Of a stretch of DNA of 64,000 bases, positions 22,601 to 34,023 are shown piece by piece. Source of the stretch: Agrocybe praecox. Lineage: Eukaryota; Basidiomycota; Agaricomycetes; Agaricales; Agrocybaceae. The notes beneath the pieces are model-generated. The model saw only the letters and a program-made list of their open reading frames with translations. It did not search any database and was not told where the DNA came from. Position numbers and translations under genes: made by a program. Position 1 is the stretch's first letter. Each line of letters opens with the position of its first letter. The stretch is from assembly GCA_964017145.1 (NCBI GenBank), contig OZ024840.1:2170001-2234000 (forward strand). The letters are read 5' to 3'.

Positions 22601-23251
22601 CTCTCTTGAAGGAGGTTCTTTTGTTTCAGTCACTTTCGTTGCTGATTCGGACACACTTGGTGGTTCGACTGAGTCCTTTTCCTGAGCATCATCTATAGGT
22701 TTGTCCGAGACAGTTGCCTCCAACTTATTCACTTCCTTGAAGGCTTCATTCGTTTCCTGAAGTTGTTTGCTCTCTTCCGAGGGTGCTGGAGTGACGGCAG
22801 GTAAATCAGTTGGAGGAGTAGAGGCGGCGGAAGGTTCAGGTTTCTTTGTACGATTCCGACCCATTGGAGAAGGTGAAGCAACGCGACTTGGACGTGCTGC
22901 TGGGCTGGAAGAGACAGGTAACGGTTCACTGAGAGCTACTTTTGTCGCTTGCCGGAGTCGTTCCTCTAACTTTGACTTGGGCCTAGTTGATGGTGGGGGG
23001 GTGGAAGGAGCTGTATCTGTGACTGGACTGGCGGGTGTAGAACCACTGAAACTATTGGCGCGCTGTGAAACAAAAGACTTGCGCAAAGAAGAAATAGCAG
23101 ATTCTGCGAGTTGACTGGAAGACAGAGGCTGAGCTGATCGAGCGCCTTGGAGATCGAGCGACTGCGACCGCGATCCGCTTGAATCCTCATCCAGTGCGCG
23201 CATTGGCTGCTGCGCCAGTTGCTCGACGGCATTGCGCAGTTGGCTAAACAT
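19667..23251 (-). CDS. IMH1: GRIP-domain golgin, Imh1-like
   Basis: Trans-Golgi tether recruited by Arl1 through its GRIP domain. It begins MFSQLRNAVEQLAQQ, then a roughly 400-residue low-complexity Ser/Pro/Glu/Thr-rich region. The second half is almost all coiled coil (e.g. EEEEKRVKAISLLKTVRQKL, ESLQHQNTEQQFQLRESNDR). The GRIP domain is at the C-terminus: NLEYLRNVILQFLEHKEMR, an intron (about 50 nt), then PNLVKVLSIILHFTPQETRR and LIAKV, stop at 19667. The conserved Tyr of EYLRN that contacts Arl1 is present. There are about six introns. The terminal exon is recovered only with the GTATGT...TTTTAG splice; reading through would destroy the domain. Confidence 0.93.
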
Positions 23252-23350
23252 TATGTTGGTAGCGGAGAGAAATACTGTGCAAAGCTCAAGTCGTCACACG
23301 AGGCTGATCCCATCATTATTATATTAGAATACATGTATTGTACATTAGTA

Positions 23351-24396
23351 TTATTCAGCCTTTTCAACTTCTTTCCCTTTGCCATTAATGACAGATGCTG
23401 AGGAATCAGGTTGTGGCGAACTTGCTAATTGCCAAGCAGGGATAGACGGACGTCCCAATAGTGGCATCGGCGACGAAGGTGTACTGGCAACTGTGGGTCC
23501 GCGACTCAAAAGCAGAGCTTTCAATGACTTGAGTTCTTGTTGCAATTCAGCCAGCGACTGATTTTGAGACTCTTTGTTCTTCTCTATCATCTAAAGCAGA
23601 GTCAGTTTCTCAGCGGGAAAGCATAACAAGGAGACCCTCACCTTGGGCAGCATTTCGCGTATATTCGTCACTTCTTCACGTATTTCACGCATCTCGTCGC
23701 GTGTCTTTGCTTCACCGTCCCTCATTTCAACAACTACTGCTTTGACGTCATCCGTCGTCTGGTCAATCTTTTCTTTCTGCTCCTCAACTGCCGCTTTAAC
23801 TGCCGCAGTTTCGCTCTGAATCTCTTTTAAAAGAGCTTCCGCCGCGTCGAATTGAGCGGTAAGCGCATCACGGTCTTCTTCGTAAGCTGTTGATGTTGGA
23901 GGTTGCAGATGCGGAAGGAGGTATTTCTAGACCACATATGAGAGTGTGTCGCGTCGGTGAAGGAGGGATGCATACCTTGAACAACGTTACAGCGCTATAT
24001 GTTACAGCCCCGGACACAACTGCGGTAATCTGTATTTGATTTAATAGCCGGTTAAACATGTGCCATTGAGGGATCCCTCACAAAGTAATCTCTCCAATCC
24101 CAGCTCAGAATCGCTGGGACCTGCGCAACAGCGTATGGATTAGCAGCGTATGGTGAATATACAGATTGGTTGGCAGGTCCAGCATTTGCAAAGGCAGCCT
24201 GTTTGAGGGCAATGTCGATTTCTTGCGGTGTTAAGCCTTTGGCTTCAAGGAACTGAATCCTTTGGGCAACAGGGGATGCCTGCGACTACAAAGCATATGA
24301 GCCATCTGGATGGTTTACAATGTTGTAAAATACCTTTGGGTCAGCAAGAAACGCGACTGCATTCCTGACGAGCTCTTGACGATCTTGGGTAGACAT
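23351..24396 (-). CDS. PEX14: Peroxin-14
   Basis: Peroxisomal docking-complex subunit. MSTQDRQELVRNAVAFLADPK opens the Pex5-binding N-terminal helical domain, which continues SQASPVAQRIQFLEAKGLTP and QEIDIALKQAAF across a short intron; the aromatic/hydrophobic pattern matches the Pex14 family. A Tyr/Pro linker (SVYSPYAANPYAVAQVPA) leads to WDWRDYF and a hydrophobic segment (ITAVVSGAVTYSAVTLFK), then a coiled coil (ALTAQFDAAEALLKEIQSET, EKNKESQNQSLAELQQELKS). The C-terminus is a Ser/Pro tail ending GKEVEKAE. The start at 24396 is preferred; upstream antisense-overlapping ORF material does not splice convincingly to it. Confidence 0.94.
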
Positions 24397-24515
24397 AAGT
24401 GAAAGGGAGGAGAACCCTAACCATAAGCTCGGTGTCTGTGTTAAGCCGGAACTTGCCGCGGTAATAAGGAAACAAATTTTGCAATGGGAGCTCTTTTCTT
24501 TGCCAGTTCGACACT

Positions 24516-26540
24516 ATGTTACCGCTCACTTCGTGTAGGGCAGTTTCCCGTGCTCTTTCTTCTGCACGTTGTAAGTCCTTTATTTCCTGCTTCAAACGCG
24601 TCATTTCACCTCTTTTTCCAGCTTCTCTCCTTTCCGCCTATTGCCAACGCATTACTTCCACGACTTCGTTGTCGGCCGTTAATGCTGGTATGTCAAGACG
24701 TGTTTTTCTTTCTTCAAATACAGTTTTGAAAGAGCTCCGCTAGTTGCAAAGAGAGGATATGCCGAGCAATTCTCTCGCAACAAACCCCACATGAACATTG
24801 GTACCATTGGTATGTCTATTTCCCCGTCATAGTCCGACCATTGGTTTATATCCGTCTCCAGGTCACGTCGATCACGGAAAGACCACTTTGACTGCTGCTA
24901 TCACCAAGGTTCTCGCTGAGCAAGGTGGTGCCAAGTTCACCGACTACAACCAAATCGATAAGGCTCCCGAAGAGAAGGCTCGCGGTATCACTATCAACTC
25001 CTCCCACGTCGAATATGAGACTGCCAACCGCCATTACGGACACATTGACTGCCCTGGACACGCTGATTGTAAGTATACTGTCACCTATAGTCTGAAATTG
25101 TGAATTTACGCCCGCACAGATATCAAAAACATGATTACTGGAGCTGCTCAAATGGACGGTGCTATTATTGTCGTATCTGCCACTGACGGTCAAATGCCTC
25201 AAACTCGTGAGCATCTGCTCCTCGCTCGCCAGGTCGGAATCAAGAAACTCGTCGTCTTCATCAACAAGGTTGACCAAATCTCGGACCCCGAAATGCTGGA
25301 ACTCGTCGATATGGAAATGCGTGAATTGTTGTCTACTTACGAATTCGACGGAGAGAACACTCCTATCATCATGGGTTCTGCTCTGGCTGCTCTTGAAGGT
25401 CGTGATGAGGAAACCGGTGCTAAGAAAGTTCTCGAACTTACCAAGGCCTGCGACGAGTGGCTCGATCAACCTTCCCGTGAGTTTCTCGCATCAGTCAGAA
25501 ATATCGAATTGAACTGAATCTTGTGTAGGTGACCTCGAGAAGCCATTCTTGATGCCCATTGAAGGTTTGTAACGTTCTCTTTACTTGTTATAGCACATCT
25601 TTTAACAATTATCTAGACGTTTTCTCCATCTCTGGACGTGGAACTGTTGCAACTGGACGCGTATGTTTTCGGGAGTAATATAGCCTTTTTCGTTGTTCTC
25701 ATAAAGTTTGTTTCCAGGTCGAGCGTGGTGTCGCCAACAAGGGAACTGATGTTGAAATTGTCGGCTTTGGTTCCGCCTTGAGGACTACTTTGACTGGCAT
25801 TGGTAATTTTGTCACCTCCAACGCATTTGAGCAATCTATTAATCCTATTTCCATAGAAATGTTCCACAAAGAACTTGACCGAGTGCGTATTCTTTTGGAT
25901 AATGTCGGAAAGCATCTCATTGTTTCTCCAGGCTGAAGCTGGCGACAACATGGGTGCTCTCCTCCGTGGTATCAAGCGTGAACAAATCCGTCGTGGTCAA
26001 GTTCTTGCCCTTCCCGGATCTATCAAAGCTGCTAAGAAATTCAAGGCTCAGCTCTATGTAAGTTTTCAACCCATGTAAACCTTGCAGCTGGTACTTATAT
26101 GTCCTACCAGATCCTTACCAAGGATGAAGGTGGACGTTACACTCCTTTCATGGCTAACTACAGGCCCCAATGCTTCATCCGTACCGCTGATATCACTGCT
26201 TCCCTTACCTTCCCTGAGGGTACCGCTGATGCTGACGAGAAGATGGTAAAATTGACATTTGAATCTTCTACCGCTGTGTCTAACTTGATTCCCGCAGGTT
26301 ATGCCCGGTGACAGTCTCGAGATGGTTTGCAGCCTTGTCTTCGACGTTGCTCTTGAAGTCGGTACCCGGTAAGACAGGTCAAACTCCCTTGCTTAAGACC
26401 ATCGCTCATGTTGATTTCAGATTCACCCTCCGTGAGGCTAACAAGACCAGTAAGTCTATTGCATATGCCTTGTATTCTTATTGCTCACGATTTTCGCAGT
26501 TGGAACTGGTCTTGTCACCGAGATCCTCGAATACGCCTAA
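24516..26540 (+). CDS. TUF1: Mitochondrial elongation factor Tu
   Basis: GTPase delivering aminoacyl-tRNA to the mitoribosome. The start at 24516 gives a Ser/Arg/Leu-rich presequence ([18 protein letters not shown]). The mature protein is [20 protein letters not shown], then G1 [14 protein letters not shown], switch [17 protein letters not shown]3 DCPGHADYIKNMITG, G4 NKVD and G5 SALAALEG. Domains 2-3 follow ([35 protein letters not shown]) and the protein ends TEILEYA. The intron ending GAAAGAG|CTCCG (not the earlier ACAG) is needed to keep the frame into [13 protein letters not shown] 51-nt GTAAGT...CCAG stretch inside the presequence may also be an intron; being a multiple of three, it is frame-neutral. 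The start lies 120 nt from that of PEX14. Confidence 0.96.
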
Positions 26541-26931
26541 AATATCAAGAGTGCTGCATTTATAGCCCCCGCTCTGTAAAAACCGCAATATAATGCTAGA
26601 TGGATGAGGGCACGACAGCTCTCTATTTTACCCCACTGATGCCTTTGGGAGCAAGCATTCGGGCCTCTTAATTTTCTCCCTATATTATATAGCTTTGTGT
26701 ATTTATTTTGCAACCCCCAAAAAGCATTGAACTGCCGGAATCGTGGCTCTTTTCACCAGTATTATTTGAATTCTTATTTTGATACGCGTCTTCCAAGAAA
26801 TGAGGATTCAAATGCGTGAGGTTCGATCTATAAAGGGAAATCGGAAAAGATAAATTCGGGAATAATACAGGGAAGCTCCAGCTATCTTGACCCTAACCTA
26901 TCCCTCCTCTTCTGCTTTTTTCTTCGACAAC
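26541..26931. other. Intergenic, no gene seen
   Basis: The 3' flank of TUF1 and promoter of GCV3. It includes a TATATTATATAG-type AT-rich run near 26685. No ORF or RNA is supported. Confidence 0.5.
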
Positions 26932-27739
26932 ATGCAAACCGGTTTCCGAGCAGCACTCCGTTCCTCCAGAGGACTATATAAGGCTGCAAGGCCTAGCGCA
27001 TTACCTTCTTCCCAGGTCTTTCGCGCCAATTTCATCCAATCACGGGCAGTACATAGTACGTGCTAAACACTCGCGTGCGACTTCGGAGCAACTCGTTAAC
27101 CAGGTGTTGGGTGCAATTTTCTTCAGTTAAGAAGTACACTATCGAACATGAAGTCGTGAACTTTGACGACGAAACGGGGGTCGGCACCGTGTACATTACC
27201 GACCATGCTCAATCCGTGCTCGGGGACGTCGTTTTCGTTGAACTGCCCGCAGTTGGCACCGCCGTTGGCAAAGGAGGTGCGTCATTCAATTTCCTACTGG
27301 TTCTTCGAATGCGTGCTAAATGTGTCTCGATCTCTTAGAGCAACTGGGAGCTGTTGAGAGTGTAAAAGCAGCTTCGGACATAGTAAGTGCCGCATTTTAC
27401 TCAAACATCACGCGTTTTTCTTAGGTTTTCAACTTTTGCGTAGTATGCACCGGTGTCCGGAACAATCGAAGAGATTAACGAGGCGTTGGCAGAGCAGCCA
27501 GGCTTGCTAAACAAGTCACCTGAAGACAAAGGCGAGCTTCTTTTACTCTTAGCAAAGTTCATTCAGACTAATAATATCTCTGCACAAATGATATAGGCTG
27601 GCTTTGCAAAATCAAACTCTCGAACCCTTCAGAGGTCGGTTGAAAATTTGCACTTCATCGCACAATATGTTACTGATCGCGCTTCCAGGTTGGCGAGTTG
27701 ATGACCTTCGAAGAATACAGGCAAACATACGAAGAGTGA
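26932..27739 (+). CDS. GCV3: Glycine cleavage system H protein, mitochondrial
   Basis: Lipoyl carrier of the glycine decarboxylase complex. A presequence ([20 protein letters not shown]) precedes the mature [20 protein letters not shown], then [20 protein letters not shown]. The lipoylated Lys lies in [18 protein letters not shown]; the motif is put together across two introns. The protein continues [40 protein letters not shown] and ends [11 protein letters not shown]. All landmarks of H protein are present and the length (about 165 residues) is normal. Five or six small exons. Confidence 0.95.
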
Positions 27740-27907
27740 AAAGCCGACGACAGTAGTTGGGCTGGATAGCGAACCGATCATAGACAATATAGACTGAGTA
27801 TGATATCTAAGCAATTCATAGATTCCTTTATTGCAATCCTGCGCGTCGGGCTTTTATTCTGTGTGTATGCTTCTAAAGAGAGATATAAAACAATTGTCTT
27901 GCGAAAA

Positions 27908-28356
27908 TCATGAGGAAGAAGATTCAGGTATGTATTGGTATTTCTCGCCCCGAGCGTCCATTCTTTCCTTCGCTTCTTGTAAAGCCCACGTTTGCACACT
28001 ATACGAGCAGACATAAGAAATCCACAAACGGTAAATATACAGATAATTGATACGAACCTTGTGTCGGGCTTGTAGTAGAGCATCACGGCAGCAAAAGCCA
28101 TTGAACCGAACATGCCAATGTACCACACATTCTCCCATTGTTCCTTTACCCTCTTTTGTCCAGGTGGAGGTGGCTATATTCCATCATTCATCAGCATAAT
28201 AATCCCCAAGTCCCAAGCGTTCATTTTCACCTTCTCTCCGAAAAGCCAGCCAGAAGGTTCGTTATATTGGGGAGCCCCATGAGACGCAAATCGTTTGCCG
28301 TGTAGGCGCGAAGAAGAGACGCGGAGTCCTCGCAGGACGGTTGAGGTCGACAACAT
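27908..28356 (-). CDS. NDUFB11: Complex I ESSS/NDUFB11-like subunit
   Basis: Accessory subunit of mitochondrial NADH:ubiquinone oxidoreductase, membrane arm. The start at 28356 gives a presequence (MLSTSTVLRGLRVSSSRLHG), then FASHGAPQYNEPSGWLFGEK. After an intron, PPPPGQKRVKEQWENVWYIG leads into the one membrane helix (MFGSMAFAAVMLYYKPDT). A second intron joins SVQTWALQEAKERMDARGEK and the protein ends YQYIPESSSS. The WENVWYIGMFGSM...YYKPDT block and the WALQEAKERM helix match fungal ESSS subunits. The longer ORF reading starts at TTG and is not used. Two introns, about 113 residues, a usual size. Confidence 0.88.
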
Positions 28357-28641
28357 AGGTGCAGGAAGCAGTCGCCAGCCAAGGAAAGGAAATGTAGAAA
28401 CGATTAAGATGTGCAGTTGCAACGAAACACTGCACTAATGTTATTGACTCCCGGACTCAGCCTTCACAAGACTTTGCCAATCAAAGACAAATACCGTAAA
28501 TACCCCTGGAAATTAACTTCAAATTCATTGCCGAACCTCTCCTTTACTTTTTATTAAAGATAAGTAGCTAGATTTATGCTTGATAAATACGGTACAGATT
28601 ACAGTATGGTCCAACATCATGAAGTGGTAGCTTTATGTTAT

Positions 28642-29622
28642 TTATTCTGCCCTCCCTATTTGCTTTGACAAAATTTCGTAGTCGGCCGCTGCATCTTCGG
28701 GATGCAACTCTTTGCCGCTTTCCAGATAGCTCGGAGACGTGGGGTCCACAGAAAAGCTATACGATAACACCGGATGAGTGACATAAATATATATACGATT
28801 TCTTGATGTACTTGCCCAATAGCTTCGTAAAATGCTTGGGCTTTTGTATTTTCTGCCATGGTAAGTCAGGTTGAATGAAACTATAGGTCAGTTGAAGAGC
28901 AGAAAACGCACTCTTTATGACTGTAAGTAGTATCTTTTGCATCTGGAAAGCTTGGCCGAGTTTAGCTAACTCTTCTAGTAGTTTCTTTCCGAGGCCCATC
29001 CCTTGCGCGGAAGGATTGACTTGTATATCATAACTATATGATTGTTCCATGATGATGAGTTATTCACAATCTACTCGAGCGAGTGTAAATGAACGCACCA
29101 GTATATCACATCCTCTTCTTCCTCCACCTCAAATCTGAAGTGGACAAACGCTGATAATATGGATGTATCATCTTTAAACGCTAAAAAATAGCGCGACAAT
29201 GGATGGAATAACTCCTTTTTCTTCTTTGCTGGATCCCATCCAAAAGATGAATCTTCGTACCTAGATGCACATAAGAACCAAACCACCTGGATCGGGTTTA
29301 ACTCACAATTGCTTCATGTTATTTTCGAATATATCCCATACGGCTTCTCGTTGAGATTTCTTCAAGTCATTGTTGTGCATGACTTTGAGTCGACATGAGC
29401 TGCGTCAAAGGTTCTGATATAAATATATATTTGACTTGGCAGACGAATTCCAACACACCACGAAGAAAAATCATAGCTGCGACTGACAATATCCGCCAGA
29501 CGCGCTGAAGGTGCCTAAACGCGTTATAAATCAAGTAGACGCTCCAGATATGAAGTTAATAAGCCGAAGAGTGCTACCTTGTTGGCAAACTTGACTGCCC
29601 GAGAGTTCGTGGTGGAAGTCAT
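28642..29622 (-). CDS. NAT4: N-alpha-acetyltransferase 40 (NatD), histone H4/H2A-specific
   Basis: GNAT enzyme acetylating the N-terminal serine of histones H4 and H2A. The Nat4-like core reads RLKVMHNNDLKKSQREAVWD, IFENNMKQLYEDSSFGWDPA and KKKKELFHPLSRYFLAF. It is followed by the beta-strand FVHFRFEVEEEEDVIY, then YDIQVNPSAQGMGLGKKLLE with the acetyl-CoA P-loop QGMGLG. The C-terminus, KNTKAQAFYEAIGFSVDPTS and PSYLESGKELHPED, equals the family's signature end. The frame is kept only if one intron (28757-28815) uses a GC donor (GG|GCAAGT...TATAG). The start exon (MTSTTNSRAVKFANK) is the least certain part. At least six introns. Confidence 0.9.
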
Positions 29623-29781
29623 GGTAAGAAATAAACGGCCTCAATAAGGCAATTAACCGCCGACCTAATTAGGTCACTCCGGTCGATCACTTTTTGCTGC
29701 TGTCCTCTGCTGCCCTCCATCATCTCCGTATACTGGGCTCAACTAAACCCTTCATTTCCTTGAACTTGGCACATCCCCAGA

Positions 29782-31761
29782 ATGAAATTGGATGCTACGG
29801 ATCTTCGATATGTCACTTCCGACGAGTTTCGTGTCTTAACAGCTGTGGGTTCTTCTCTGATGAACTTACAAGACAACCTAAGTTATTTATCGGATCCTCC
29901 TGCACTTTTTAGGTGGAAATGGGCTCCAAGAACCACGAAGTCGTCCCACTGTCTCTCATTGTGCAAATATCTGGTCTACGAAATGGCGGAGTCAACAAGC
30001 TCGTAGGATCGCTCGCCAAACGCAACTTAATCTCGAGAATGCAGAATGCAAAATGTAAATCTTCTGTTCCAAATCATTTACGGCCATAATAACCAGGAAG
30101 GTGCTTTTTAGACGATGGCTATCGCTTAACGTATGGTGGATACGATTATCTTGCTATGCGGGCTTTGTCGAAGAGAGATTCAATGCACTCAGTGGGTAAT
30201 CAGATCGGCGTCGGAAAAGAGTCTGGTATGATCCTTTCTCTTTCATTCTCAAGTAAGAAGACTTATCAAACCACTTCTACTAGATATCTATATAGTCGCA
30301 GATTCGGAAGGCAACGAAATGGTACTAAAACTTCATCGGTATGTGATTTATCTATTTATTGGGTTCTTCCTTGTCTCAAGGCTTTCTTCAGCCTTGGTCG
30401 TGTATCATTCCGAGCGATCAAAGAAAAGCGAGACTATCTAGGAAAGCGCAAATCTGCGTCTTGGATGTACATGTCACGACTTGCAGCAGAAAAAGAATAT
30501 GCCTTCATGAAGGTCGATTTGTTATCTTTCGCTTCATTTCGGTATTCTAATTTATCTCTTAGATTCTACACGAATACAATTTCCCAGTACCTCGACCTAT
30601 TGATCAAGCACGTCACACTATTCTAATGGAATTTATCGATGCTTATCCGTTGTACGAGCTTACCTTAACTTTCTCTGTGGATTTTGACCTCATATACGAG
30701 CCTGAAGACGCCAGGTTTCAGAAGTGGAAAATCCTGGAAAGCTTTACTCTGAACTCATGGACGTGATTGTTCGGTTTGCCCAGGCAGGACTGATACATGG
30801 CGATTACAACGAATTTAATATCCTCATTCACCGCGAAACCGGCTCACCGGTCGTCATCGATTTCCCTCAGATGGTTAGCACATCTCATGAGAATGCTGAA
30901 TGGTAATCCTCATCTAAGAATTTTCTAAGACGCTAAATTAATTCTACTCAATTTATAGGTACTTTAACCGCGATGTCGAATGTATACGCACATTTTTCAA
31001 GCGACGATTCCGATATGAAAGTTCTCTTTATCCTAGATTTAGGAAAACGGTAGAGGAATCCGGGAAAGGCGGGTTTAAACTGGATGTAATGGTTGAAGCA
31101 AGTGGATTTGGGCGTAAGGAAATGAAGTTACTGGAAGAGGTTAGTTCGGGCAATAGATCTTATGATCGGTTCCTGATTAGGTTCCTTTTAGTACATGGAA
31201 TCTGTTAAGCAAGAAGAGTCAGATCCAGAGGAGTACAGCGAGTCTGAGGAAGAAGAGGATGACGACGATTCGGAAGACGAAACTCCGGTTGATGAGGAAA
31301 GCACTGATGGAAAATTAGAAGATCGGGATTTCGGTCAGGAGGAAACGGCGGCGAGTATGAAGATGGAAAAGGAGGACAACGACGGTGAACTCGCTCATCA
31401 AGAACCCTCCTCCTCGAGTGCGCCACACCCCAATGAACGAACGACTGAGGACGACCTTGCCGCTCTTAAATTCGAGGAACTTGACATATCAGATCTCTCG
31501 GATCAAAGACTATCCAGATCTCCTCCAGAGTCTCGTAGACACCTTCCCTCAGTGAATGCAGACTCTGAGAGCGAGGAAGGAGGTGACAACAAAGCTGAGA
31601 TCAAGTCGAAAGTGGCCTCCGATATTACAAAACAGCGAGCACAACAAAAGCGCAAGTACCACTCGAAGCGATCGACAAGAAATGCTGGTCGCTCGCAGGG
31701 AAGCAAGGCCAAACAGGATACAAGAGTCAGAATGGCGGATCATGGCGGATTTTGGAGTTGA
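29782..31761 (+). CDS. RIO2: Rio2 atypical protein kinase, 40S maturation
   Basis: Cytoplasmic ATPase/kinase needed for late pre-40S ribosome maturation. The Rio2-specific winged-helix domain opens the protein (MKLDATDLRYVTSDEFRVLT, HEVVPLSLIVQISGLRNGG, VNKLVGSLAKRNLISR). The kinase domain has the P-loop GNQIGVGKESDIYIV, the ATP Lys in MVLKLHR, a flexible loop (KEKRDYLGKRKSASWMYMSR), hinge MEFIDAYPL, catalytic loop LIHGDYNEFNIL and the Rio2-type metal motif VVIDFPQMVST. An acidic Ser/Glu tail (SESEEEEDDDDSEDE) and a basic end (RKYHSKRSTRNAGRSQGSKA) close it. There are at least nine short introns. The termination GGFWS matches other fungal Rio2 proteins. Confidence 0.96.
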
Positions 31762-32657
31762 TTTCGATGATATTACTGTAATTTTTATCAGATTGAATCA
31801 GGTTACGTTTTAGGAATCTGTAAGCCATCAAACTGGGATGGTCAGAATCTCTGTGACTCAGACAAACATTTGCCTGATATCTATCCATTAAAAATCTACT
31901 TTTGTCATTTTTGATCCAAACTCCCGCATTTCTGCTCTACATCCTTCGACCCGGCGCTTCATGGGTCAGACGAAAAGAACTTGAAGAGAAACGTCAGTGT
32001 CACTGAGAAGCCCACATTGCCACCAAAATGGAAGGTGTCATACGCGGAACTTAGACATATTCAGCACAACAAGGGACTTGGAGCAACCATGAGATTGTAT
32101 ACCTACCGGCGGTCGTCTTACGACATCAACCTCAACTTCATGATAGTTCGTGTTAGGCGCCCATGCGGTTGTTTACTATCAATGGCTAGTTTTTGCGGAA
32201 ATATTTTCATTTCGTCCACTTTGACGAGTTATCCTGAAGCAGCTACTATATCCAAATAAGCCAATTGCAGGACCTCTCAAGGACGAGAAAGAGTATATCT
32301 AACCCTGTGAGTCCAATACTTCGCAAGCTTCTCTGTCATTGGGATGGGTACACGTTTAACTATACCCCTGCTGCGGCGAATATTTTCTCGCTTAATAATA
32401 TATACACCCTGAAGTTTGGCCCATTCTTGCTCTATAAAGACCATGTAAAAAAACTCAAGCAACTTGTTTGACGAGAGGTCTACCAAAGGTTGGAGGACAG
32501 GAGGTATCTGGGGTCTGGTTTGCGTGCCGCGCCGGATATAAAACCTATCATGGTGCTCGGGCCGTGAGCAAAATTCCCACGCCGATCAAGGCAGTACTTG
32601 CCTGTTCTGTTCTAGTTCACCACTCGTCACAACACCTGCTTCCCATTTCTACATATC
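31762..32657. other. Long intergenic region, no gene recognised
   Basis: Nearly 900 nt. It has several short frames (e.g. 31981-32259 and 32265-32471 on +), but they open at non-ATG codons, do not join by obvious splice sites and match nothing I recognise. It could hold a decayed gene or an unannotated RNA. A TATAAA lies at 32537. Confidence 0.5.
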
Positions 32658-33426
32658 ATGGACAGAGCAGATCTAGAGACTTACCAAGTGCAACTTTCTC
32701 AAGTGGAATTGGCGCTATCTGCGGATCCCACCAACGCTGAACTTGCTTCATTGAGAGATGAATTAAAGGAATTGATTGAACTCTCGCAGGCCGCTATTGC
32801 TCAGGCCGAAGCTGCATCTTCCTCGAAATCCGAAAGCCGGAAAGGCGCTACCTCGACACCATCCCATGTATGGTCTGCAGGTGACGAATGTCTAGCCAAG
32901 TACTCGGGCGACGGACAATGGTACCCAGCACGGATCACTTCAATCGGAGGCGCGGTGGAGAACAGAGTCTACAGCATCGTGTTCAAAGGCTACAACACGA
33001 CGGAACTGGTCAAGGCCAACGAAGTCAAGCCATTACCGCCCAACTATGCAAACACCACTGCGCCATCTTCGAACAAACGCAAGTTGTCAAAGGTCGAGGA
33101 GGAGGAAAAGGAAAGGAAGAAAAAGAAAAACGAGAAGAAACTTGAGGTCAAGGCCCAGAAAGCGAAAGAACAAACGGCGAAACAGGCAACATGGCAGAAG
33201 TTTGCCAAGAAGTCCGAGAAAAAGGGCGTGCATATTGCTGGTGTTTCTGGGACAAGTATCTTCAAGACACCAGATAATCCGCTAGGAAAAGGTTAGCACT
33301 GTATCCAATCTAATTATCGATTTTTATTGATTTTTTACAGTGGGCGTGACTGGGAGTGGCAAGGGAATGACGGAAGTGGCGGGGAAAAGCAAACACAAGT
33401 TCGAATCGCTAGAGGAAGACCAATGA
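32658..33426 (+). CDS. SPF30: SPF30/SMNDC1-like splicing factor (Tudor domain)
   Basis: Spliceosome assembly factor that binds symmetrically dimethylated Sm proteins. An N-terminal coiled coil (DRADLETYQVQLSQVELALS, LASLRDELKELIELSQAAIA) is followed by the Tudor domain: VWSAGDECLAKYSGDGQWYP, ARITSIGG, RVYSIVFKGYNTTELVKANE, VKPLP. The aromatic-cage residues Trp, Tyr, Phe and Tyr are present. The tail is strongly basic (EKERKKKKNEKKLEVKAQKA) with TWQKFAKKSEKKGVHIAGVS, GTSIFKTPDNPLGKVGVTGS, a conserved SPF30 C-terminal block. One intron near the end. Confidence 0.92.
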
Positions 33427-34023
33427 TAGAGATGTACGTTTTGAGATAAAAAATAAAAAAGAATTTACTCAAGTGTACAATATTAGCATACCCTCGACGA
33501 AGAGACAGACTGAGTGGCCCTTTATTTCTTGATTATTTCGTCATCAATGCCTCATGTACTCCCTTCTTCTCTTCTCCCGACATCTGCCACACCAATAACG
33601 ACGTCCATCAGATACTGAGATTCAGTTGCCGTGCCTAAATCTCCCTGTCAGATCCCGCTAAGTAACACCATAGTTGTAACCCCAATCTGGATGCTAATAA
33701 TAATCGAAATTTTTTTGGCGTTCTTTTGCCTGCATTATACTTGGCTTCGAGGTACCACGAAGTAAGTGCTGCTTTGTCGATGATGGACACGCCCGTCGCA
33801 TTAGGCTTATCCTTGCATTTTACTTTGTAACGGACGCACAAGAAGGTCTAGGAAACATTTGGACGAAGACCCACAATCAATTGAAGTGCATTACTACAAG
33901 TACGTAAATTAAGAATTTGGCTCAAAACCTTCCACAAGAAACAAGGAAAAATCCGGGACAACGAAAGTAGACGGTTAGAAGAAGAAAAACGTATGAAACA
34001 TATAGCGGGACCGTCTGGCCATG
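33427..34023. other. Intergenic between convergent genes
   Basis: About 600 nt. A 68-codon frame on the minus strand (33635-33841) opens at CTG, not ATG, and I do not recognise it. Otherwise AT-rich 3' flank. Confidence 0.45.

Noticed and set aside
33635..33841. 68-codon minus-strand frame downstream of SPF30
   Set aside because: It starts at CTG, has no clear upstream exon and no recognised family.
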